Source: JBOFFC01 sp051648405 (lineage in GTDB: Bacteria; Planctomycetota; Planctomycetia; Pirellulales; Lacipirellulaceae). From it: DNA of 25,317 bases. Shown here piece by piece: positions 5,951 to 12,301 of the stretch. A program made the translations under genes and the position numbers. Below the pieces are notes generated by a model. That model ran no database searches and was not told the DNA's origin. It worked only from the letters and a program-made list of their open reading frames with translations. The stretch lies in the NCBI GenBank assembly GCA_051648405.1, contig JBOFFC010000011.1, forward strand, positions 1-25,317, written 5' to 3'. The first letter of the stretch is position 1. The number at the start of each line of letters is the position of its first letter.

Positions 5951-6493
5951 CTACGCCCCTTCGCGTTCGGCGTGCGAGTCCGAGGGCGTGGGGGGCAGGT
6001 TGTAGATGGTGTTCGGGAAGTGCTCAACCAGGTACCGGACGATGCCGCGAACCGTCACGACCCCGGTCGGCTTCATCGACTCGGGCGAGTCCACCAGCGG
6101 CAGGTGGCGGTACCCCCCGGCGCTCATGCGGCGGATCGCTTCGCCAACCGTCGTCGTGGAATCGACGGTCACGGGGTTGTGCGACATGACCGACGCGATC
6201 GGCCCCACGAACTCGCCCCCCGCGGCCATCAGTCGCAGGACGTCGCGCTCGGTGAAGACCCCCACCAGTCGGTCGCCGTCGCACACGAGGGCCGCGGGAA
6301 CCTTCGAGGCCTGCATCAGGCGCACGACGTCCGCGACCGACGCGTCCGACTCGACAGCCACGGGGGCTTCGGGGTACGCGGAGCGAACGCTCTCGGTCGC
6401 CAGGCTGAGCTGAAAGTCCACCGGGCTCGGTGCGGGTTCGGGCGTACGCGCGAGAGCCGAGCAGCGCTCGGAACCGCACCCGCCGGTTGACAA
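5951..6493 (-). CDS. CBS-pair protein upstream of korA
   Basis: 180 residues, cytosolic. After a non-conserved, proline-containing N-terminus of about 40 residues come two CBS domains: about 45-100 ('DASVADVVRLMQASKVPAAL', then 'LVGVFTERDVLRLM') and about 105-165 ('ASVMSHNPVTVDSTTTVGEA', then 'GGYRHLPLVDS', 'VTVRGIVRYLVEHFP'). There is no attached enzyme, transporter or DNA-binding domain, so it would act by binding a partner. It heads the minus-strand cluster that continues with korA, and the cluster also ends with a CBS-pair gene. Bateman modules typically sense adenine nucleotides, so an energy-charge input into the ferredoxin-linked 2-oxoacid reaction is plausible, though only by context. 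The start is uncertain; a later start near residue 25 would keep both domains. Confidence 0.85.
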   Translation of the reverse strand: MSTGGCGSERCSALARTPEPAPSPVDFQLSLATESVRSAYPEAPVAVESDASVADVVRLMQASKVPAALVCDGDRLVGVFTERDVLRLMAAGGEFVGPIASVMSHNPVTVDSTTTVGEAIRRMSAGGYRHLPLVDSPESMKPTGVVTVRGIVRYLVEHFPNTIYNLPPTPSDSHAEREGA

Positions 6494-6626
6494 AAACTTG
6501 CCTCGGCAGCACCCCCAGGGGCCCCGCCGAGAGGGAACTCCTCCGCGTCCGACCTAGCGGATGCTGGCGCTGCCATGAACCACGTGCTTTGCACTTGGTC
6601 GGCGGCGAACGTTGTCGTCTAGGCAA

Positions 6627-6655
6627 AGTGTAGCAGCGTCTATCCGAAGGCATAA
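6627..6655 (-). promoter_or_regulatory. Candidate promoter for the CBS-korA cluster
   Basis: On the minus strand, TACACT (6632-6627) is preceded at 17 bases by TTATGC (6655-6650). It sits about 135 bases upstream of the CBS gene start. The same TACACTTT -10-like sequence is seen upstream of the small gene at 24103. Confidence 0.33.
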
Positions 6656-6689
6656 CCGCAATCCGCGACGAAAAGTCTCGCAATTCGGC

Positions 6690-6746
6690 CGGTTCCGCCG
6701 GAAACCGCCCAGCGCCCCACCGGCGGAGCCGCCGCGCGCCGGCGCG
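6690..6746 (-). terminator. GC-rich hairpins after the gene at 6750-7619
   Basis: Three short inverted repeats follow the stop codon on the minus strand: CGCGCC/GGCGCG (6735-6746), CGGCGG/CCGCCG (6721-6734) and CGGTT/AACCG with further pairs (6690-6707). There is no U tract, so this is tentative. Confidence 0.3.
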
Positions 6747-6749
6747 ACT

Positions 6750-7619
6750 CTAGTCCTCCGCGGGGCGCGCCGGCTTGGCGTAGAACTGCGTCAGGTCGAG
6801 CCCCCCGCGCTGCTCCTCCTCCAGCATCTTGATCCGCTTCTCGAGCTGCTCGACCCGCCGCGCAACGTGCGGCAACATCGAACCCTCGGGGTCGGCCGGC
6901 CGGGGGCGGGGCGCCTCGGGATACCCCAACTGGCGGTGCAACGAACCAAACAGGTAGAGCGGGTCCTTTTTGCGGTTCGCCAGCGCGATCCGCCCCTCGC
7001 GCTCGCCGAACAGCGGTTCATCGCTCTCCCCCGACCGCCCGCCGCGCATCGCCGCGTACGCGCTCTGGACGTAGATCAAGTCGGCGATATCGACCATCCC
7101 CACCTGCCGGCGGATCGCCAGCACCCACTCCCGCCACGGCGGCGGGAACGCCGGGTCGGCCGCGATCGCCGTCAGGCCCGCGTCGTAGCCCAGCCGGTTG
7201 CGGCACAGGACCTCGAACTCGTAGAGGAACAGCCCCTGGAGCGTCGGCGCCCCCCCGGAACCCGCGCCCGAGCGGTACGCGGCCTCGTGCTGCAGGACCT
7301 CGAGCGCGACCCGCAGGTCGAACCGCCCCCGGTCGTTCTCGGCTTCGGCCATCACGTAGGCCTGGAACGGCGTGAAGTAGTGCGACAGCTTGGCCATCGC
7401 CACGTGCATCGACCCGCTGTGCCGGAGCTCGGCCAGCAAGAAGTCGATCGCCATCGGCAGCTTGGTCGTCGCGAGCGCTTCCTCGCGGGCCGTGCGGAGG
7501 ACCTCTTGCGCCGGAGAGTTCTCCCCCAACCGCTCGCGAAGGGTCCGGAACAGGTGGGCCTGCTCGACGTACTCCTCGACCCCCAGCGGGGCTACGTCAG
7601 TGGGGCCGTCGGTTGGCAA
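6750..7619 (-). CDS. Conserved protein of unknown function with C-terminal coiled coil
   Basis: About 289 residues from a TTG start at 7619, which has GGAG seven bases upstream; I do not assign a function. The frame stays open upstream to 7802, but that part is a translation of intergenic repeats (it yields 'FGHWGIGHWGF'-type peptide), so I excluded it. The protein is soluble and helix-rich. A conserved-looking core 'EEYVEQAHLFRTLRERL', 'LPMAIDFLLAELRHSG' and 'KLSHYFTPFQAYVMAEAE' covers residues about 14-95. 'GLFLYEFEVLCRNRLGYDAG' follows, and 'VARRVEQLEKRIKMLEEEQ' near the end is a short coiled coil. It resembles a planctomycete family without characterised members, as far as I recall. It is transcribed away from ribBA, with a composite repeat between the two. 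Confidence 0.72.
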   Translation of the reverse strand: MPTDGPTDVAPLGVEEYVEQAHLFRTLRERLGENSPAQEVLRTAREEALATTKLPMAIDFLLAELRHSGSMHVAMAKLSHYFTPFQAYVMAEAENDRGRFDLRVALEVLQHEAAYRSGAGSGGAPTLQGLFLYEFEVLCRNRLGYDAGLTAIAADPAFPPPWREWVLAIRRQVGMVDIADLIYVQSAYAAMRGGRSGESDEPLFGEREGRIALANRKKDPLYLFGSLHRQLGYPEAPRPRPADPEGSMLPHVARRVEQLEKRIKMLEEEQRGGLDLTQFYAKPARPAED

Positions 7620-7719
7620 GCGGACACTCCAGGAAAGGAGATCGGGGGGACAAGTGGGGATCAAGGGGAGAGAAGCCAGCGAGGGGCGGTCTCGCCGGCG
7701 TGGGTGGTGTTCGGCGAAG

Positions 7720-7835
7720 CCCCAATGACCAATTCCCCAATGACCAAAGCTGTCGCTAACTGCCCGCTGCCGTCTGCCGTCTGCCCGCTTCCACAGGACC
7801 ATCCCCCCTTATCACCCGTCATCTCCCTATCCGCT
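7720..7835 (+). repeat. Composite intergenic repeat, locus I (CCAATGACC / CTGCCGTCTGCC / CATCTCCCTATCC)
   Basis: Three word families follow in order: two CCCCAATGACC units (7720-7749), CTGCCGTCTGCC units (7761-7792), and CATCcccc/ATCTCCCTATCC (7801-7832). The same order and orientation occur at 16472-16600, with identical blocks CCCCAATGACCAAAG (7735-7749), TCTGCCCGCTTCC (7780-7792) and GGACCATC (7796-7803). Purine-rich relatives of the last word (AGGAAAGGAGATC, GGGGATCAAGGGGAG) lie inverted at 7630-7675. The repeat fills most of the 336 bases between the 6750 gene and ribBA, which diverge. Confidence 0.75.
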
Positions 7836-7887
7836 TTACGGCAGCGCCTGTCGCAGGGGGTGAATCGTCCGCGGAAACCGCAGGCTC

Positions 7888-7893
7888 TATAGT
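7888..7893 (+). promoter_or_regulatory. Candidate -10 element for ribBA (TATAGT)
   Basis: TATAGT lies 63 bases before the ribBA GTG, in a locally less GC-rich spot just after the composite repeat. No convincing -35 is visible. No FMN riboswitch (RFN element) consensus could be recognised in the leader. Confidence 0.33.
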
Positions 7894-7955
7894 ACGGGCT
7901 TCGCGACTCCCTGCGGAGTCGGCCTACGTCCCCCGCTCCCCCCCCGCAGCCCGCC

Positions 7956-9173
7956 GTGCCGACCCGCTTCTCCACAATCGACGCCGCCGTCGAGGCAATC
8001 GCAGCGGGCCGGGTCGTGATCGTCGTCGATGCCGAGGACCGCGAGAACGAGGGGGATTTCATCGCCGCCGCCGAGAAGACGACCGCCGAGACGGTCAACT
8101 TCATGATCACCCACGGCCGGGGGCAGCTCTGCATGCCACTGCTCCCCGACGTGGCCGATCGCCTGCGGCTGCCGCCGATGGTCGATCAGACGGTGAACGA
8201 CGCCCCCCTGCAGACGAACTACACGGTGTCGGTCGATCACCGCTCGGCCCGCACGGGGATCACCGCCGAAGAACGGGCGACGACGATCCGCGCGCTGTGC
8301 GACCCGGCGAGCGGCCCCTCCGACTTCGTCCGACCGGGGCACATGTTCCCGCTGGTCGCCAAGGAGGGGGGCGTCCTGCGTCGGGCCGGCCACACCGAGG
8401 CGGCGGTCGATCTCGCGCGGCTCGCGGGACTGCGTCCCGCAGGGGTGCTGTGCGAGGTCCTCAACGAGAGCGGCGACCGTGCGGACCGCAATCAGCTCCA
8501 CGCGCTCGCGCGACAGTTTGAGTTGCCGATCATCTCGATCGAGCAACTGATCGCCTACCGGCGCGTGCGCGAGAAGCTCGTCGAGCGCGCCGCCGAGGCG
8601 ACGCTCCCCACCAAGCACGGTGACGCGCGGATCATCGTCTACAAGGTGAAGTTCGAGACGATGGAGCCGGTGGCGATCGTTTTCGGCGAACCCCAGTCCG
8701 TTCCCGCGGCCCTGGTGCGCCTGCACTCGAGCTGCTTCACAGGGGACGTCCTCGGCTCGCTCCGCTGCGATTGCGGCGACCAACTGCAGATCGCGCTCGA
8801 TCGGATCGGTGCGGAGGGCGCCGGCGCGGTGGTCTACCTGCCGCAGGAGGGACGCGGGATCGGCCTGGCGGCGAAGATCAAGGCCTACGCCCTCCAGGAC
8901 CAGGGGATGGACACCGTCGAGGCGAACCTCGCCCTGGGGTTTAAGGCCGACGCCCGCGACTACGGCGTGGGGATCCAGGTGCTGAAGGACCTCGGCCTCA
9001 CGAAGATTCGTCTGCTAACGAACAACCCCAAGAAGCTCGACGCGGTCGTCTACGGCGGCTTCGACCTCGAGGTGGTCGGCCAGGAGCCGATCGTCCCGCC
9101 GGTGACCGAGGTCAACGCCGGCTACCTGGCGACGAAGCGCGACAAGATGGGGCACTCGCTCCCCGGCGAGTGA
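7956..9173 (+). CDS. ribBA: Bifunctional DHBP synthase / GTP cyclohydrolase II (riboflavin synthesis)
   Basis: 405 residues from a GTG start. Residues about 5-200 are 3,4-dihydroxy-2-butanone-4-phosphate synthase, making the four-carbon riboflavin precursor from ribulose 5-phosphate. The acidic loop DAEDRENEGDFI (from about 25), HGRGQLCMP, RTGITAEERATTIRAL, GHTEAAVDL and CEVLNE are all present. Residues about 210-400 are GTP cyclohydrolase II, opening the imidazole ring of GTP. The zinc cysteines sit in 'CFTGDVLGSLRCDCG', followed by LPQEGRGIGL, DTVEANLALGFKADARDYG and LLTNNPKK. One difference from the usual 'HSEC' is HSSC just before the first zinc ligand. Both halves look active. A small unknown gene follows 7 bases after the stop and is probably co-transcribed. 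Confidence 0.96.
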   Translation: MPTRFSTIDAAVEAIAAGRVVIVVDAEDRENEGDFIAAAEKTTAETVNFMITHGRGQLCMPLLPDVADRLRLPPMVDQTVNDAPLQTNYTVSVDHRSARTGITAEERATTIRALCDPASGPSDFVRPGHMFPLVAKEGGVLRRAGHTEAAVDLARLAGLRPAGVLCEVLNESGDRADRNQLHALARQFELPIISIEQLIAYRRVREKLVERAAEATLPTKHGDARIIVYKVKFETMEPVAIVFGEPQSVPAALVRLHSSCFTGDVLGSLRCDCGDQLQIALDRIGAEGAGAVVYLPQEGRGIGLAAKIKAYALQDQGMDTVEANLALGFKADARDYGVGIQVLKDLGLTKIRLLTNNPKKLDAVVYGGFDLEVVGQEPIVPPVTEVNAGYLATKRDKMGHSLPGE

Positions 9174-9180
9174 GCGCGCC

Positions 9181-9651
9181 ATGCTCGTGTTGCAAGCCAA
9201 CGTCTACGCGGCCCCCGCGACAGCCCTGGAGGGGCCACGCCGCCCGCTGCGCGGCCTCGACTTGCCGACGGTCGTCGGCGAAGCGGGGGGGCCCCCGCGG
9301 TTCCTCAACACGCTCGTTCCGTCGTTCGAGGAGGTGCAATCGGCACTGGGGGAACTACCTCGCTGCGACTGCGAGCCCGACGGCTTCTTCCTCGTCACCG
9401 GCCACACCACGGACGGGCCCACTCCCGAGGGCACGTTTTGGCGGCTGAACGGCCACATGCACGAGTTCCAGGCCGACGGAGCCCTCGAACCCCATATGCA
9501 TCGCGTCGAGCTCTCGGGGGAGTGCCCCGTCGAGTCGCTGGACGCGGTCCTGCGAACGCTTGGCTGGCCGCAGGACGAGCTCGTGTTCGAGCTCGTGCAA
9601 GAAGGGGTGACGCTCCGCGAGGGGGATTTTCGGAGGTGGGCAGCGGCGTAG
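9181..9651 (+). CDS. Conserved protein of unknown function downstream of ribBA
   Basis: 156 residues, ATG 7 bases after the ribBA stop, so very likely in the same transcript; I do not recognise the family. It has no signal peptide or membrane segment. The middle part is distinctive: 'CDCEPDGFFLVTGHTTDGPT' (about residues 61-80), 'GTFWRLNGHMHEFQADGA' and 'EPHMHRVELSGECP'. It contains several histidines and cysteines (GHTT, GHMHE, HMH, CDC, GEC) that could bind a metal, but no known motif. The C-terminal 40 residues are acidic and helical ('SLDAVLRTLGWPQDELVFEL'). Codon use is like that of its neighbours. A link to flavin metabolism is suggested only by the tight spacing. Confidence 0.78.
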   Translation: MLVLQANVYAAPATALEGPRRPLRGLDLPTVVGEAGGPPRFLNTLVPSFEEVQSALGELPRCDCEPDGFFLVTGHTTDGPTPEGTFWRLNGHMHEFQADGALEPHMHRVELSGECPVESLDAVLRTLGWPQDELVFELVQEGVTLREGDFRRWAAA

Positions 9652-9692
9652 GACGGGACCCGCACCGACACGATGCGACGCGCGGGGGTCGC

Positions 9693-10763
9693 TCACTTCG
9701 CCCCCGCCCCCTCCCGCGTTGCGATCGCCGTGTCGTCCGCCGCCTCGACCGCTTCCACGTGGCGGCGGTGCAGCTCTTGCATCACCAGTCGCAGTTCGGC
9801 GCTGCCGAGCTTGCTCAGGCTCGACCGCTCGACGAGCGGGTTCACCACCGAAGCGATACGGTTGATCGACGGCTCGAGCAACACCAAGTCGGCGAGCAGC
9901 CGCTCGACCGAGCGGAAGACGGCCGACGCCTGGCGGTAGTCGCGGCCGAGCTGGGCCATCATCTCGAGTGTCTCGAACGCCGCGGGAAGGTCCTGGGTCT
10001 GGGCGATCACCTGGTCCTTGAGCCGCATCAACTCGTCGAGTCGTTCGTGCGAGGCCGTGACCGCCATCAGCGGGGCGTTGAGGCGTTCTTCGAGCTTGGC
10101 GAGCCCTTCGAGCGTGACGGTTGCCGACTCCAGGTCCTCCGCCCCCCGCACCAGCCCCTGCTGCGTGACCAGCAGCGCATCGATCCGGCCCAGCGTCTCC
10201 GCGGAGACCTCCTGGGCATCGGCGAGGCGGTCACGCAGCCCGCGGACCTGAGCAACCGAGGGGGCAACTCGGCTCGCTTGGTCGATCGCCTGCTGCAAGT
10301 CGTTCGGCACGCCGGCAAGCGTCGCGAGCGCCGCGCTGGCCTGGCCGAGCTGGTTCCCTTGCAGCGCGATGCGGTCGCGCAGGTCGTCGAGCCGGTCGAG
10401 CGTCTTCGCGGCGTGCTCGGCACGGGCCACCCCCTCCGCGAGCCGCTGCTCGACGAGGGCCAGCCGCTCGAGCGCCGACTCGGCGCCCTCGATCACGCCC
10501 TGCTGGTCGGCGAGCGCGCCAAGCAGGCCGGCGGCCGCTGCGGCGGCGGGCGCCTTGCCGCGGAGCTCGAGGACGGTCGCTTCGAGCTGCGCGACTTGGT
10601 CCCGCATTCCCCGCAGTTGCAGCGTGGTCGGCTGGACCACGCAGAAGTGGACGATCAAGATCGGCGCGACGATCGCGACGCCGAGCGCTGTCCAGTCGGT
10701 ACGCGACGCCGCCGGGGCGTGGGCAGCTACTTGGGCCGCGGGGTAAGCGTAGTCGTTCGCCAC
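9693..10763 (-). CDS. Membrane-anchored coiled-coil protein, unknown function
   Basis: 356 residues from a GTG start with GGAG eight bases upstream. A short polar N-terminus (about 24 residues) precedes one hydrophobic segment, 'ALGVAIVAPILIVHFCVV' (about 26-43). The rest, 50-350, is almost entirely heptad-rich helix with repeated 'LexLaxLeexL'-like units ('ALERLALVEQRLAEGVARAE', 'TLDRLDDLRDRIALQGNQLG'), interrupted by alanine-rich linkers. The topology suggests one membrane anchor with a long rod on the outer side of the membrane. No enzymatic motif is present. It is convergent with the gene at 9181 (41-base gap), so it is a separate unit. The repeating helices give chance similarity to many coiled-coil proteins, so any name from similarity would be weak. 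Confidence 0.8.
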   Translation of the reverse strand: MANDYAYPAAQVAAHAPAASRTDWTALGVAIVAPILIVHFCVVQPTTLQLRGMRDQVAQLEATVLELRGKAPAAAAAAGLLGALADQQGVIEGAESALERLALVEQRLAEGVARAEHAAKTLDRLDDLRDRIALQGNQLGQASAALATLAGVPNDLQQAIDQASRVAPSVAQVRGLRDRLADAQEVSAETLGRIDALLVTQQGLVRGAEDLESATVTLEGLAKLEERLNAPLMAVTASHERLDELMRLKDQVIAQTQDLPAAFETLEMMAQLGRDYRQASAVFRSVERLLADLVLLEPSINRIASVVNPLVERSSLSKLGSAELRLVMQELHRRHVEAVEAADDTAIATREGAGAK

Positions 10764-10793
10764 AGCTCGATCTCCTATCGGAGCCTGGGGGAT

Positions 10794-10849
10794 CCGGCGC
10801 GGGGGCTGACGCGCCGGCCCGAGTATTCCGCAAAGCCTCGCTGCTTTGC
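10794..10849. other. Two hairpins between the coiled-coil and DUF1570 genes
   Basis: CCGGCGCG (10794-10801) pairs with CGCGCCGG (10810-10817), and GCAAAGC (10830-10836) with GCTTTGC (10843-10849). They lie about 200 bases after the DUF1570 stop and 31 bases upstream of the coiled-coil start on the minus strand. They could end the first transcript or structure the leader of the second. I see no other structure in the remaining gene-free sequence to 11047. Confidence 0.35.
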
Positions 10850-11047
10850 CTGAAGCTAGCTATCGACGCCCCTTGCCCACCTTGCCCAGGCGAAACGAGC
10901 CCGTTTGCGACCCCCCAGCGGCGTCGATCCCCCGCGGCGCTGCCCCGAGTGGAGCGACCCCCAAAGGCCGAACCCCCCGTGTGGCGGACGTCGTCCGAGT
11001 CGGGTCGTTGAAGCCGGTACTTCACACGGCGGCGCGGCGTCGCGCGC

Positions 11048-12133
11048 TCACTTCAGGGCGGCTGCGTAGCTCTGGAACTGCGCGTCGAGGAGCTCGAGGT
11101 CGTCGCCGAAGGCTGCCCGGAAGTCGGCCACCCGCTCGGCGGCCGGGTACTCCTCGAACACCGGACGCCCGGCGATAGTCGCCAGGTACTCGGCGTACTC
11201 GCGACCGCGCGTTTCGCTCAGGAAGTACGTGAGGGCCCAGGCCTGGGCGTAGGCCGGGATCGCGGCCCGCTCGAACGCGTCGTCCGACGCGACATAGGTC
11301 GCGAGGTTCCCCAGCGGCCGCGACGGCGCTACGAGCTCTCGGTAGTCGTAGAGCCGTTCGCGGTTCAACCGGTCGTCGCCGCGGTCGTAGCTCCGCGAGT
11401 CGTGGACGCCGCGGGCCTCGAACATCGTGGCGAGCCCCTCACTCAGCCACCGCGGCCCGGGGACGAAGCGGTTGTGGACCCCCACGTTGTAGGCGGTCTG
11501 GTGCGTCGCCTCGTGGACGATCGTCGATGCCGTCTGGTCCCAGCGGTCGTCGCCGCCGGCCGACGACTGGTCGAACAGGTAGACGCGGTTGCTGCGCGGC
11601 TCGTAGTGCCCCAGCGCGCCGGTCGGGGCCCCCGCCGACGAGGCCGTGACGTACCGCTGGTACTGCGAGCGGTTGCCGAACACGACCGCCACCAGCGGGT
11701 AGGGGGGATCGACGGGGTCGAAGCCGCGGACGCGGAAATAGTTGGCGAACGAGCGGTAGAGGCGCTCGAACCGCTCGGCCCACTCGTGGCGCTCGCCGCG
11801 CGGGTGGGCGACCAAGTAGTGATTGGTGGCGGTGAACTCGAAGGCGCCGCCGAACTCCTCGGCGAGGACCGCGCGCATCTCTTCGCTGGAGTAGCCCTGG
11901 AACGTGGGCGAGGTGCGGGTCGCCTCCTGCGCAAGGCTCGGGGGGAACTCGTGGAGCTGGCCGTCGCGAGCCAGGAGCGCGAGCGACGCGTCGGTCCAGG
12001 CGACCGGCCGCCCTTCGAGCGTCTCGCCCCGGACCACCGCGCGGAACATGAAATCGGCGCCCTGCCCCGCGACGGGCGCGGGCGCAAACGCGGCCAACCA
12101 CGCCGCGAGCGCGGCGAAGAGCGAGTGCTTCAT
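11048..12133 (-). CDS. Secreted DUF1570 family protein, gluzincin-type metalloprotease-like
   Basis: 361 residues from the ATG at 12133, chosen because it begins a clean signal peptide (MKHSLFAALAAWLAAFAPAP, then VAGQ). A GTG at 12172 would add 13 residues ahead of it. The catalytic-type zinc motif HEATH (residues about 207-211) is followed by 'WLSEGLATMFEARG', where the glutamate about 25 residues on is the expected third zinc ligand. This arrangement is typical of the DUF1570 family, which is abundant in planctomycetes. The N-terminal part ('VVRGETLEGRPVAWTDASLA') resembles the small beta domain that often precedes it. The substrate is unknown. It is transcribed divergently from the secreted protein at 12302. 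Confidence 0.85.
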   Translation of the reverse strand: MKHSLFAALAAWLAAFAPAPVAGQGADFMFRAVVRGETLEGRPVAWTDASLALLARDGQLHEFPPSLAQEATRTSPTFQGYSSEEMRAVLAEEFGGAFEFTATNHYLVAHPRGERHEWAERFERLYRSFANYFRVRGFDPVDPPYPLVAVVFGNRSQYQRYVTASSAGAPTGALGHYEPRSNRVYLFDQSSAGGDDRWDQTASTIVHEATHQTAYNVGVHNRFVPGPRWLSEGLATMFEARGVHDSRSYDRGDDRLNRERLYDYRELVAPSRPLGNLATYVASDDAFERAAIPAYAQAWALTYFLSETRGREYAEYLATIAGRPVFEEYPAAERVADFRAAFGDDLELLDAQFQSYAAALK

Positions 12134-12255
12134 CGGAGTCGGATCAAGGGTGCAAGTCAGCGATGTCTCCACGCCCGCAGACGCGGTCGTAAAGAGCGGC
12201 GCAAAACCCTACGTCACTCCGGCCCCCGAGGACGTGGCGCTCGTCGTCGGCGCCG

Positions 12256-12261
12256 TACAAT
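12256..12261 (+). promoter_or_regulatory. Candidate -10 element (TACAAT) for the gene at 12302
   Basis: TACAAT lies 40 bases before the ATG, between two divergent genes. No matching -35 hexamer is evident at 16-18 bases upstream. Confidence 0.28.
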
Positions 12262-12301
12262 CGTCAGGGACGATCCGGCCCCACCCCGCAGAGACGACGC
12301 G

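Noticed and set aside
4997..6490. A 497-codon open frame on the plus strand opposite korA and the CBS gene
   Set aside because: It lies antisense to two clear protein families, and its translation (rich in R, V, D, H) has no family motif. It is a high-GC mirror frame.
7836..7955. FMN riboswitch upstream of ribBA
   Set aside because: The conserved RFN sequence blocks could not be recognised in this 120-base leader; only a candidate -10 element is seen.
11402..12301. Upstream extension of the gene at 12302 (open frame from 11402)
   Set aside because: It overlaps the DUF1570 gene in antisense and precedes a clean signal peptide at 12302. The extension is an artefact of GC-rich sequence.
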